A stretch of DNA of 64,000 nt from positions 206,001 to 270,000 of the forward strand of contig JACVVK020000336.1 in assembly GCA_018292915.2 (NCBI GenBank), read 5' to 3'. The notes beneath the pieces are model-generated. The model was not told the origin of the DNA and did no database searches. It saw nothing but the letters and a program-made list of their open reading frames with translations. This document shows, one piece after another, positions 1 to 13,134 of the stretch. Made by a program: the position numbers and the translations under genes. This DNA is from Batillaria attramentaria. Its lineage: Eukaryota > Mollusca > Gastropoda > Batillariidae. Each line of letters begins with the position of its first letter. The first letter of the stretch is position 1.

Positions 1-86
1 AATATTTGGCCCCAGCCGGGATTCGAACTCGCGACATGAGCACTGAAAGTCCAACGATCTACCATTCGGCTATCCCGGTTTCCCGA
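1..86 (-). mobile_element. tRNA-derived SINE head, partial
   Basis: Read on the minus strand this is a tRNA-like unit. It has an A box in GCCGAATGGTAGA and a B box in GAGTTCGAATCCCGG, followed by GGCCAAATATT at the window edge. The same head recurs at 22,335 and 50,353, so it is a repeat family and not a tRNA gene. A tail-like stretch of another copy (TGTTTGGGAGTTTAACGT) lies at about 119-136. Confidence 0.7.
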
Positions 87-133
87 GAGAGAGAGAGGGG
101 TGGGGGGTGGTACGGGGGGTGTTTGGGAGTTTA

Positions 134-135
134 AC

Positions 136-184
<49 letters not shown>
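134..184. repeat. (TG)n(AG)n microsatellite
   Basis: A TG run passes directly into an AG run, next to SINE remnants. Confidence 0.95.
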
Positions 185-579
185 CACAACAACCTTGTTA
201 CAGATGGATTTATAGAGTCTTGTCCTTTATGCATTATGCTGTTGTCTTCTGATTACTTTGTTTTCATGCAACTTTCTCTTGTACTTTTTTTTCTGATATC
301 CTCCATACCCCAAAAGGGGCTACAGGAATAAAATATCTTGTATCTTGTATCTTGTATCTAACAACAACTGAACCAAACAAACAAAACAACAACCCCAACA
401 GCAAACATATAAAAATAAACAACAACAACAACAAGAACAAACCACACACACACAATAATATGGTGTACGATGAAAAAAAAAGTCTGTCATTTCAACATAT
501 CATTTTTTATTCTAAGAAACTGTTCCTGGCCGGTTGTTTGTAGTTGGCTGGTTGGTGGTGTGAGGGTTTTACTTCTTGT

Positions 580-706
580 CCAAACAGCCATTGAACTCAA
601 GGACGGGGCAACGCCTGAGGAAAACACCAGCACAGATAGTTGGCAACACCCGAGATTCAAACTCACAACCCGAACACTGAAAGTCCAAAGCGCTCGCCTT
701 TTGTAG
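580..706 (-). mobile_element. Degenerate SINE copy
   Basis: On the minus strand it matches the diverged head of the 22,335 family (GGACTTTCAGTG, GAGTTTGAATCTCGG) followed by the 'GTTGCCCCGTC' body motif. No other gene-like signal was seen between 190 and 1,440. Confidence 0.55.
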
Positions 707-1441
707 ATAACTAGGAAGTAACATCCACTGAGAGTTGAAATTCTGCCAGTCATGCGGGAGGCTGCCACTACTTGTAGGACATAACTGAACTGAAACTGGA
801 ACTGGAATACCCATGATGTATCAAGTGCGATGCATCATGGGTATTCCAGTTTCGTCGCTTATGTCCGTGTCCCGATGCTTGCTCCTTTTTCTGAAAAAAA
901 AGTGAAGAAAAACTGATGGTTCAAAACTTCATTTCAAGATCTTTCAAGTCGTTCATAAATCGAACGACACAATTTTAACGAGTCCTTCTACAGCGTACCT
1001 GTTGTGTGGCTTTACCGAGTGTAAGAATCAGACACAACACTTATAAAAGAGTTGCCGGGCAGTTGGAATGCCCGCCATTGGTACACTTGAATAAACGTGG
1101 AATTAACAAGCTGCATTACATTTTGGAGCTAGCATAATGGAGAACAGTTTGTCCGTAAGTCATACACAATAATTCACACAAAACAAACAAGATGTTTCTG
1201 AAAGTTATCGGTTCAAACACTTTAATTCAGGCTTATACAAAGCTAGACATGCGCCAGAACACTGTAATTGAAATGAACACAGCAAGTAAACATTATGATG
1301 CTGAAATTATCGACGTAACGACCAGACTGCCGTCTGAAAGTCAAACTCGCTGTAAGACTGATAGAGGACTCTCAGTCTATTAGTTCAAAACATCAAACAA
1401 ATTTCCATAAAATGTAACCAATCACCGAGCAGTTTACATAC

Positions 1442-1577
1442 CTACACCATCCTTTTCTCCAACACACAAAGGCAGCTACAATAACGGCCACCACAATGAC
1501 TACCACGATAACGATGATGACCACAGAAGCAGGGGAGATCTCGGTGGCTCCAGGGGTTCCACTCTGCCTTGCCTTTC
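1442..1577 (-). CDS. Orphan transmembrane exon of a membrane receptor
   Basis: On the minus strand an acceptor (TTTATCTCAG) precedes a 136-nt open exon (phase 1 in, phase 2 out) that ends at the donor GTATGT. It encodes a Gly/Ser/Pro-rich stalk, then about 23 almost purely Val/Ile/Ala residues (VVIIVIVVVIVVAVIVAAF) and a basic Cys-Trp-Arg-Lys stop-transfer. Length and layout resemble the TM exons of the IgSF genes later in the window, but the sequence is not a copy of them. No matching Ig exons were found on the minus strand upstream (1.6-12 kb), and any tail exons would lie at lower coordinates or off the edge. It is either the end of another receptor gene or a stranded relic. Confidence 0.6.
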
Positions 1578-2613
1578 CTGAGATAAACATGAATTACAGT
1601 GTGTATACGTTTAGAGTTTTTATATCGCCAGATGGGGTGAGCTTGACTCCGTCAAATAGGTGACAGGGATGCACTAATCTGGTAATGACTGGCACGAGTT
1701 ATAACGAGTATTTTCTTCGGCACAAGAGCGTCTTTTATGCAATTTGTAGTCGGGCTCACTGTGCATTTTGCCCCGGGCTATTTGGACCAGATGTTATATA
1801 AGGGAGACCGGGGCTAGTCCGCCCTCGGGGCACGTCCGTCCTTTAGCTTTTGTTTGAAAACTATGAGATAAATCGTTGTTTTGGTGACATCACTACGTCA
1901 TCCGATCGCCAGGCTTCCTCCCATGTGAATTTGGCATTTATATTGCGCACACTGTGCAACTGATAACAAAAAAACCCTGATTTTTAGTACTAAAAGTAAC
2001 TTTCAAGAATTTTTGTTTCGGTCAGGTTTCCGCTATTTCTAATGAAGGCAGACAGACACTCAGAGCAGTGAACAAAGATCAGTATCCAAGCTTTCGTTTG
2101 GAAGTATTCTTACGGTTGTAGCTGGTGTCAGTGACAGCTGATATCTCGGACAAGACGGATGCCTGTGTCGGGGCAAATGCGCCCCCCTCAGCAGGGGCAA
2201 GTCCGCCCCGTAGGCGGACATGCCCCGGCGGTGGACGGACCTGCCCCGGAGGTAGACATTCACAAATCCTGAGCGGTTTTTATACTTTTATACTGGGGTC
2301 GCCGTGGGCGGGGTGGGGGTTGGGTGGGGGGGGGGGGGTGTCCGTCTGCCTGATCACGACGCTTTCTCCCATCTGAATCAGCCATGCACGTGGGGCATTC
2401 AGGTGAGTCGAGAACCAGTAAAATATCTAATTACTAAACGCAACTTTCAAGATTTTTATTTCGACCAAGTTTCCACTATTTCTAATAACCGCAGTCAGAC
2501 ATTCTGAGCAGTGACCAACGCTTAAGTTTAAGGGATCCAGATGGCTAAATGGCCGTTTTCCGTAAAAAAAAAAAAAAAAAAAGCGCTACAAGGAGAGCGA
2601 GCACTCCGTCTGA

Positions 2614-2898
2614 ACAGAAAAAAATCCTGCATCAGGAGGTCAGTTTGGAAAAGCTAAAACTGCCAGAAATCACGCACAGAGGAGCAAGGTAAAGAAATCT
2701 CTGAGATTTGAACCATCGGAAGAGGAGGAAGACTGCATTGTCTGCTTGTCTACCTGGTCAGCGAGTAAAAGAGGGGAAGAATGGATGCAGTGCATCGAAT
2801 GTAAAGACTGGGCTCATACGGAATGCGCAGACATCGGGAAAAGTCCATCCTACGTCTGTCACAACTGTTTGGATACAGAATCAGTCTACAGCTGCTGA
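2614..2898 (+). pseudogene. Transposase C-terminal PHD-like zinc finger, remnant
   Basis: The open frame ends at TGA 2,896-2,898 and is cut by an upstream TGA at 2,611. A basic stretch and an acidic run (EEEED) precede a Cys4-His-Cys3 pattern: C-x2-C, then W-M-Q-C-x2-C-x-W-x-H-x3-C, then Y-V-C-x2-C. This layout is that of the PHD-like finger at the C-terminus of pogo/Tigger-type transposases. No DDE catalytic part was recognised. It is probably the last piece of a dead transposase inside the surrounding element. A chromatin PHD protein is less likely because of the repeat context. Confidence 0.6.
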
Positions 2899-3120
2899 GA
2901 TGATCTGCACTGTGCAAGTTGCCGGGGTTGAAGACATCGCATAACGCATATTTTGTTCTCGTTGTACCAGACAGTTTGCTGGTGTTTCGGTTCTGATATT
3001 TAAAAAAGGACTGCATGGTGTGCTGTGTTGTGAGAAGTTTGAGTGTTGGAGTATGTCTGGTCTTTGTGAGGATGGAGTGACTGTGTGGCTGTAAGTAAGG
3101 GTATAAAGGGACAAGCGCGC

Positions 3121-3138
3121 GGTGTGTGTGTGTGTGCC

Positions 3139-3204
<66 letters not shown>
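3121..3204. repeat. (TG)n microsatellite
   Basis: About 84 bp of TG with one CC interruption. ORFs through it on either strand (poly Cys-Val, poly His-Thr) are artefacts. Confidence 0.95.
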
Positions 3205-3206
<2 letters not shown>

Positions 3207-3707
3207 GCCCAGCGAGTCCTTTTTTTGCCGTTTCACTTGACTTTTAATGTTTGCTTTAAACAAATCCGACACACTGGAAATGACCCATTGTGTGCTGTGT
3301 GTTCGTTTGTGTAGTGTGGACTGCCCTTCCATTCCCTGATACACGGAAATCAGAATGATTCAGTGAGGTTAAAGTGCCACGATTTAGTCTGAAAAGTAAA
3401 ATCCAGACAGACTGACATCCTACTTGAACAGCAACACCAGATCAGCCCACATGTAACTTGTGATAAGGGCAACACTTTCATGAAATCGGATGTTATTAAA
3501 GGAAATCGCTCTTCCACAAGCAGGAAGACACACAAAACAATCGGAAGACAAGTAAAATACATATAATTATTCATGTAATTGTGACTGTACAGGTCAAGGA
3601 CACAATGCACCGTGTCACACTCTCCCGGTCGGTTCCAGATGTGGCCTGATTTTGTGAGAACGTGAAAAAGGCATCTGTACGACATAACACTACAGAACAT
3701 TACAGTA

Positions 3708-3846
3708 GAGTACACTACACTACACTACACTACACTACACTACACTACACTACACTACACTACACTACATTTCGAACTACACTACACTACACTACACTAC
3801 ACTACACTACACTACACTACACTACACTACACTACACTACACTACA
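3708..3846. repeat. (ACACT)n pentanucleotide minisatellite
   Basis: About 25 copies of ACACT, interrupted once by ATTTCGA near 3,769. It lies in otherwise featureless sequence (2,900-4,490). Confidence 0.95.
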
Positions 3847-4751
3847 CTGCTGTATCGTGCGAAACCCTGGACTACAGCGCACTACATTACCCTATCCTGT
3901 ACTGCATTACGTAACTGGTACGAAGGTGTACACCATTACTGTGGGGGTATGGTACTAATTAAAAACATATAATGTAAATTTTTTAAAGAAATGCTGTGAT
4001 GTAAACTAGGCTGGTATACAGGTTAACAGGGCAAGGTGGGGATATTCAGGGTGTTACAGAGCTTTGTAAAGCGTAAAGTAGTGGTAATAATAGTAATGTT
4101 CTTAGTCGTAATGCATCGTACAAATAACAGTAAAACGAAGTTGTTTTCTTATTATACCGTCTCAGTACCTGTAACATTATACTGAGGTTTGTACGGGGCC
4201 CATTCAGATTCGAATTTGTTTTGTTTTCCGGTAATAGCGAACCTATATTTTTCAATGGTGTAGTGGTGTTTGATGATCCCTCTAAGGATCTATCGGGCTT
4301 GGTGTCGTTCAGGCGACATTTATATATATGGAATTTTCCCAAAAGTAGTAGTAAATCGAGGACCCTACCTGATCTCATGTTGTTGGTTGTTCCAAATAGT
4401 ATGAGGAGAGTCCTTTATTGTTATGTCAGAGCAGCGCTATACAAAAAAAAAACACACACACACATTTATTGTTATCACTATTTATGCCCAAGGTACATGT
4501 GGGCGAACTTGCCCCGGCCTCCGGGCGGACTTGCCCCATGTCGGGGTAAGTCCGCCGTGTGGAGGGTTGGTCAGCTCACAGACAAATGTGAGTACTATTT
4601 TATGGCAGTCTTCCCATTTTTTTTACTACACAATGTAGGCAAGATATTTGCGCTTAATTTAAACCAGTAATTGATCCTCCAGCGTTAATGGTACGTTCTC
4701 CAGGTCGCTCAGACTGCGAAGTGGAGCGAACTAGCCCCGGTCTCCCTTATA

Positions 4752-5541
4752 CGTTTTATCAAATAATGCTGGGTCCGCATGTAAAAGTCGGTGTTGGGGG
4801 TTTGGCCCCGGGTTGGAGTCTAACCTCGGACTAAACTAGCTCTAGGGTTAAAGTTTCTGTTGTTTTTTGTTTTAAACAGGGAAGTGGGCCTATTCCAGCA
4901 AGGTGCCTATGCCGTTATACAAGAATGTTTGTCTTTCTTTCTTCGCTTCCTTTTTTATTTCATTTTGTTTTGGGTTTTTTTTGTCCTAGTCTGGGATAGG
5001 CCCGTAGCGGTGGGTTAAATTAACCTCGAGTTTTACACAGGGGCCCAGTTCTGTAGGCATGTACTTACGGTTGGATGTAAGGTGATTGTCCATTGTTCAT
5101 GTTGCAAAGATTCTATGCAGAAGATAAGGGAAACGAGATGAGATAGGACAACACACACGCACACACACGACCAGTAATTTGCAAACACACTTTACTTCTT
5201 GTTATAGAAACACGAGTGTGTCGGCAGTTCACACAGAATTGAGACAAACCCGAAAAATCATGTGTTCTCTGGCGCACATGATGCAGACGACCTCAAGGCT
5301 GAGGTAGATTTTTCAGGGTACATGCGTATTTGTTCGTGTCCATAAAATACCCTTCATCCAGCAGGAGGTTGGGCGCCGGACAAATCCTCATTATTATTAT
5401 TATTATTATCTTATAGGCTCTTTCCATGCAACTTCACTGAAGTGAAATTACTCTGCACCAGTGCATGTTTGAAAATGTGTGTGAAAGGTTTACTCTCCTG
5501 ACCTAGATTATCGTGTAACTTTCTATCTGCTGGTTCCTTCG

Positions 5542-5633
<92 letters not shown>

Positions 5634-6451
5634 CAACGGATTCTGGAAAGTTCTGCACATCTATAGGCACATTGTTTACAAGTGGCAATACAGCAGTTCG
5701 TTGTAAGTGTTGCTATGTCTGCAGTTTCAGTTAAGGTCTACATTAAAGTGTGCTTTGTGCAAACCCACACGTCCAAAACCTGACTGACACTAACAGGACT
5801 GTAGGTCCAAACTGAAACTGGTTTACCCAGAGGGTGGGAAGTTAACACTTCCCTGAACGACGACTTACCCCACAAAAATACAGGCGGTCTGTTGTGTTTT
5901 GTGAGATCGTCACAAGTCTTTGGTTGAAGTAAATAGGTTGCATTACTGCTATGCCTATGGATACATTTGAAAAATAAAGCAATTACCGTGCACAGCAGAA
6001 AATGTTCGATATCAAAAGTCGAAGTCAGGCTTTCCTTGTTGAAAAAGCTGAATTTGCTCGTATTCGATCAACGAAGGTCTAGCCGACTTTGCAGGGCGAT
6101 GTATTCAGTAAAGGTCTAGCCGACTTTGCAGGGCGATGTATTCAGGAAAGGCTAACCCATACATACATACACAGAGAGAGAGTGGAACACACTGAAGTAA
6201 ATGTGTCAACGAGGGTAAAGAGAACCTTGCTAGCGCTACCCGCTTCTTACAACGTCACGCATGGCTGACCATACAGGCCTATTTCCGTGCAGAATGTTTC
6301 ATTGTCATAGCCTTGATACTGTTTTTGAATTCTTGTCAATGACCTAGCAGCTACGTCATGTCAGAGTGACTCATGAGAAAGAGTGAAAACAGACTAGGAC
6401 AGGAGGGCGGGTGGGAGGAGGGTGAACTGTACACAATGTACACACACACAC
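4752..6451. other. Non-genic stretch
   Basis: No exon was supported here. It holds an (ATT)n tract near 5,391 that looks like a retroelement tail, a long (TG)n run at 5,545-5,632, and a perfect short direct repeat (GGTCTAGCCGACTTTGCAGG, at about 6,076 and 6,114). Confidence 0.6.
5545..5632. repeat. (TG)n microsatellite
   Basis: An uninterrupted TG run of about 88 bp. Confidence 0.95.
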
Positions 6452-6843
6452 ACATCGGTGGTCTAGTGGTTAAGAGACCTGTCACCAATGCGAGGGGTTA
6501 GGGGTTCGACTCCCACTCGGGGCACAAATTTTTTCCCTCTCGTATGTGTCGCCGTTCATTCGGGCCGATTGTCGGGGGTTCTCTCCGGGTACTCCGGCTT
6601 CCTCCCCCTCTGCTTTGGAAATGTTCAGCCCACCAAATTTGAAAAATAAATGCAATTCTAAATTCCGAAATTTAAATAGCTGAGATGGCCCTTCGCACCA
6701 CATGATTGTACTATGTGTATGTCCAGTGTGTGAAAGAATGCGTGTGATTCACGTGAGCGTGCGTGTTGGGTTCAGTTCGCGGCGCTTTGAGCTGATTCAG
6801 GAAATTGGGTAAAGCGCCTATACAATACTCATTATTATTATTT
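6452..6843 (+). mobile_element. tRNA-derived SINE with (ATT)n tail
   Basis: The head has an A box (GGTCTAGTGGTTAAGAG) and a B box (GGGTTCGACTCCC). The body follows, then a 3' part reading GCGCTTTGAGCTGATT and AAAGCGCCTATACAA, and it ends in ATTATTATT. The order is that of a full-length SINE with a LINE-like tail. The head is a different family from the one at 22,335. Confidence 0.75.
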
Positions 6844-8915
<2,072 letters not shown>

Positions 8916-11724
8916 CAGTGGACGCCGGATATAAGCAACTCGGATATAAGAAAACTCGGTTATTGCCAACGAATTTTTCCCCCCGGCCAAACTCTTCTTT
9001 ATTATGTATTACAAAAACTCGGATACAAGAAACTCGCTTATAGGAAAACTCGGTTTTAGGAAAGGAAATTTCTTGTCCCGCTTGATACAAAAACTCGGAT
9101 ATAAGAAACCGAAAGAACATTTCCAAGAAAATTTCACTCATTCTAAGAAACCGAAAGTACATTTCCAAGAAAATTTCACTCATTCTAAGAAAACAGGTCA
9201 GGTCTGACGTCACTTAGGACAGGCACGTGATTGCGCATGAATCATGATTACATTATTCACTTTGAAAAGAAAAAAATAAACTTGTGTTCCCAAAATGTTT
9301 CGTTGGTAAGACTAAATTATTCACTGAATAACTCAGAATCTCTCTCTCTCTCTCTCTCTCAATCTCTCTCTCTCTCTCCTTAGCTCTTTTTTGTTTGTTT
9401 GTTTGGTTGGTAGGTTGGGTTGGTTGGTTGGTTGGTTTGGTTTTTTTTTCTTCTTTACCACATGACCGCCAGCGCTACAGTTGGGAAGCAAAAACAGTAT
9501 TTTCATGGACACAAGCGCACTGGTGTATATTAACTCTACACATATATATTCTTTGCAGGTCTTTAAGAGAAACCAGATATTTCTTAATTTAATGCAAAAC
9601 ATACACGAACTGAGAAAAAAAAAAAATGTTTTAAGCCTTTTTTCACTGAACTCGGTTAAAAGAAATATTTTTCAAAATACTCTCTTATAGTCCGAGCGAC
9701 AGACCATGATACCTTGTTTTCCATCATGTATGGGATTTTTTTGTGGTTTCTAGATGAAAAAATAGTAATGATTCCGAATCCGACGAGTGCCAGACGGTAA
9801 ATGTTGGGAAATTTGAAAGAGAGGCTGAAAATCAAAATGGCCGCCAAGGAACCTTAAAATGCTTTTGTTTTGTCGCACATATGTACGCAAGAACCTTTTA
9901 TCAGTGGTTTCAATGAAAAGAAAGGGTGCTGATTCCGAATCCGACGAGTGCCAGAGTGTACATGTTGAACATTTTGAAAGAAAGCCTGAAATACTAAACG
10001 GCCGTTTAAAAAACCCTGAAAAGCATTGTATTGCCGTATATATAGAAATGTGTGACTTGTTTTTGGAAAGAAACGACTTTTTTCAGTGGTTGTTACATAA
10101 AAAAGCATGCTGATTCCAAATCCGATGAGTGCAAGACTGTAACTGTTGTCGGTTTTGAAAGAGAGGCTGAAATTCAACATGGCCGACAACAAACTTACCT
10201 TGCTTCTTTTTACCGCCTACATGAGGTACAGTAACTAACTTTTTGCCCAAAACCAGAGATTTTGAGTGGTTTCCGGATGAGAAAGGGGTGCTGAATCCGA
10301 ATCCGACGAGTGCCAGACTGTAAATGTTACGCATTTCGAAGGAGATGCTAAAATTCATAATGGCCGCCTAAACCTTAAAACGCGTTGTTTTGCCGCATAA
10401 TGAAAATTGTACAACTTATTATTCAAAAGAAACAAAGTTTTTAAAAGGTTTTCACGTGAAAAAAGGATGCTGATTCCGAATCCGACGAGTGCCAGACAGT
10501 AAAGTTTAGCATTTTGAAATAGAGGCTGAAAATCGAAACGGACGCCAAAAACTGTAAACGCGTTGCTTGTCCGCAAAAACATGAAAATCAAGAATTTATT
10601 CTTTGACAGAAACGAGTTTTTAAAGTGGTGTATATGAGATAAAAGGATACAGAATCCGATTCTGATGAGTGCCAGACTGGAAATATTGTAAACATTTTGA
10701 AAGAGGCTGAAATTCAAAATGGCCGCCCAACATCATAAAACGCGTAGTTTTGCCGCATAAATGAAAACCAATAACTCATTTTCTGAAAGAAACGTGATAT
10801 TTTCGCGGTTTTTGTATGAAAAATGGGTGATTCCGATTCTGATGAGTTACATACTGTAAATGATGAAAATTTTGAAAGAGATGCTGAAATTCACAAATGC
10901 CTAAAAAGAAGCTGCATTGCATTAATTGTTTTGCCGAATATATGAAAAGCAAGAACGTCTTTTCGGAAAAAAACACGAGATTTTCCTGTGGTTTCTTTGT
11001 GCGAAAAGTGTGCTGATTCTGATTCCGAAGAGTGCCAGACTGTTATTGTTTCGCATTTTGAAAGAGAGGCTGAAATTCAACATGACCGCCACCCCCCAAA
11101 AATAATAACACGCGTTGTATTCTTGCAAATATGAAAAACAATAACTTCTTTTTGTTAAAAGAACATGATGTTTCTCACTGTCTTGTCTGACAGAAGCTGA
11201 ATCTAAATATCATTCATTTGCAATCGACATTGTGTACCCCTGCCGTACACAGACTCATTGCATTTTCTTTTCACTTGCCCTGTTCGAATCGGGTTTTCCC
11301 GGGCGAGTCCACTTTAAAGACGGCGGGGAAAGAGTGTGCAAAGCTCTGACGTCAGTAGCACAGTAAAACATGTTCTGACGCACTCAGTGTTCCCCGTGCA
11401 AAAGTAGATCAGTCTTTTGACATACATTGTCTTCCTTGCCAGAAGGCGGGCTCCGGGCTGATTCTATTTTCTGGAATTACAAAATTTGCCCAAACTTTCC
11501 AGTCTGGCACCCGACGGATATCTGAAGAGACGTGACGGACCTTCACAAATCTGCAAAAAAATCTCATATATGATTCAGAGCAGGGTGGTGCATGACCGTA
11601 AGAAGGAGTGTCGCTCGGACTATTATATCCGACTTTCAGATTATAAGAAAACTCGGATATAAGAAACCAAAAAATACCCCCCCCCCCCCCCCCCCCTCGA
11701 ATTTCTTATAACCGGCGTATACTG
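8916..11724. mobile_element. pogo/Tigger-like element with internal satellite
   Basis: The left end CAGTGGACGCCGGATATAAG (8,916) matches the right end read backwards from 11,724 (CAGTATACGCCGGTTATAAG) at 16 of 20 positions. Subterminal copies of CTCGGATATAAGAAAC follow at both ends. TIRs built of 'CGGATATAAG' repeats are typical of pogo-like elements. No transposase ORF remains, and the interior is mostly a 180-bp tandem array plus a poly-C run near 11,676. The flanking TA duplication is not intact. Confidence 0.6.
9640..11200. repeat. ~180-bp tandem repeat array, about 8 units
   Basis: The phrase GATTCCGAATCCGACGAGTG, or a close variant, recurs at about 9,770, 9,931, 10,112, 10,293, 10,472, 10,652, 10,829 and 11,015. 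The spacing is 161, 181, 181, 179, 180, 177 and 186 bp. Each unit continues with a TTTGAAAGAGAGGCTGAAAT box, AATGGCCGCC, and TTTTGCCGCATA. One + frame reads Asp-Ser-Glu-Ser-Asp-Glu-Cys in most units, but units carry stops, so they are not translated as an array today. Confidence 0.85.
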
Positions 11725-11744
11725 TATATAGATAGATGTACAAA

Positions 11745-11817
11745 ACAACAGTATTGTTGTAAGGATTACTCATATCGTTATGTATGTACAGACATCGTGA
11801 AAAGTTCCATGATCCCA

Positions 11818-11904
<87 letters not shown>

Positions 11905-12415
11905 GGCTGACGTTTGGGTTTAAATATGGCACGGGTTAATTAAGGTTAATTCCCTCTTTTAGTTTTTCAGACAGTTATGAATGTGGATCTATAAATTAGT
12001 CTTTGTATGAGAGATGTACAAGCACACAAAGTTTATAGTGGGCTTGCAGAGACTTCAACTACATTTTCATTTTGTTGTTGTTGTTGGTTTAAACTGATTT
12101 ATTTTGTTGCACTGATGAAATTACAGAAACACAGTTTGAGCATAAACAAGACATGCTTATGACATGCTCAATAAAAATTCAATTTAAGCGACATGTTGTT
12201 GTTGTTGTTTCCGTCTGCTTTTGAAAGTGCGTGTCTTAGTACTGTGCATCATGTTTCGTGTCACTGACAGCAAATATGCTTACAAGGAAACATTGAAACA
12301 GACATATACAAACCCTCTTCTCGGTTTCGCTTATATGATATAGAATCCCTTAGCAGCAGTTCAGACCTATATCCTCAGATTGAATACAAGTTGGATTGTG
12401 TTGCTGTAAGTGCTC
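11745..12415. other. 5' flank of gene A, diverged intergenic block
   Basis: ACAACAGTATTGTTGTAAGG, a (TG)n run (11,820-11,900) and the phrase ending GCATCATGTTTCGTGTCACTGACAGCAA match the corresponding 5' flanks of B and C in order, but with much more divergence. No TATA box or initiator could be fixed. Confidence 0.55.
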
Positions 12416-12497
12416 ATGGATCTGCCGCAAAAACAGCATCTTTGTTTGATAACACTATTCTCGCTGTTTTTGACACCAGCTTGTTCCAGAGAGACAT
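12416..12497 (+). CDS. Gene A exon 1: signal peptide
   Basis: ATG opens 27 codons with a hydrophobic core (LCLITLFSLFLTPAC), then donor GTAAGT in phase 1. The start is supported by the same ATG and exon length (82 nt) in B and C. Confidence 0.8.
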
Positions 12498-13051
12498 GTA
12501 AGTATCAACCTTCGGTTCTTCCCCTGCTGCTGATATATGTGACAAGAAGTTGATCTGACAACGATCCAAACCGCAAACAAAATCTTGCATTGATGTTCGG
12601 ATAACGTGTTATAACGCAATATTAATATCCTCTATCCTCGCCGTTTGCTTTGAACGCCACTTTCGGTTTTTGTGCAGGTGCAACACTCAAGTTCCCGACG
12701 CTGAATGAGTCGCTAGCATTTACGGCTGCTGAGAACGAAAGTATTGCCCTTCCTTTCACCTTATCGAATGTGAGGTGCGACAGTAATGGAAAGGGAAAAA
12801 TCGATGTTTGGAGAATTTCAAATCGAAAAGGTGTAACCCCCATTCGAATATGTAAGGTTGAAATCGCAGACGGGAAATGCTTGAAATTCAACACTTCTGT
12901 TTGCATTTGTGAAGACAACGGTCTCATTACATTAACTAAAACAGCACTCCGATCAGACAGCGGTAGATGGACGTGGAGGAGTGACATGTTTGGCGACACG
13001 ACTGTATCTGTCAACATTACTTGTAAGGAACGCTCTCTCTCTTTCTCTAAT

Positions 13052-13134
<83 letters not shown>

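Larger units (their letters stand above)
1797..4751. mobile_element. Possible degenerate pogo-like DNA transposon
   Basis: The ends are inverted copies: left TATAAGGGAGACCGGGGCTA at 1,797, and the same string read from 4,751 on the minus strand. Each terminal TA fits a TA target duplication. Inside are subterminal GC-rich palindromic copies of GGGGCAAGTCCGCC (about 2,171-2,255 and 4,501-4,558) and the zinc-finger remnant at 2,614-2,898. Later (TG)n and (ACACT)n expansions disrupt it. It could instead be two separate solo termini of one family. Confidence 0.45.

Noticed and set aside
3662..3958. Frame of repeated Tyr-Thr-Thr-Leu-His
   Set aside because: Translation of the (ACACT)n minisatellite; no start context or splice support.
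9859..10113. Small protein gene in the 180-bp array
   Set aside because: The frame covers about 1.4 repeat units; neighbouring units break it with stops and shifts.
9640..11200. CRISPR array
   Set aside because: 180-bp diverged units without short identical repeats; eukaryotic context.
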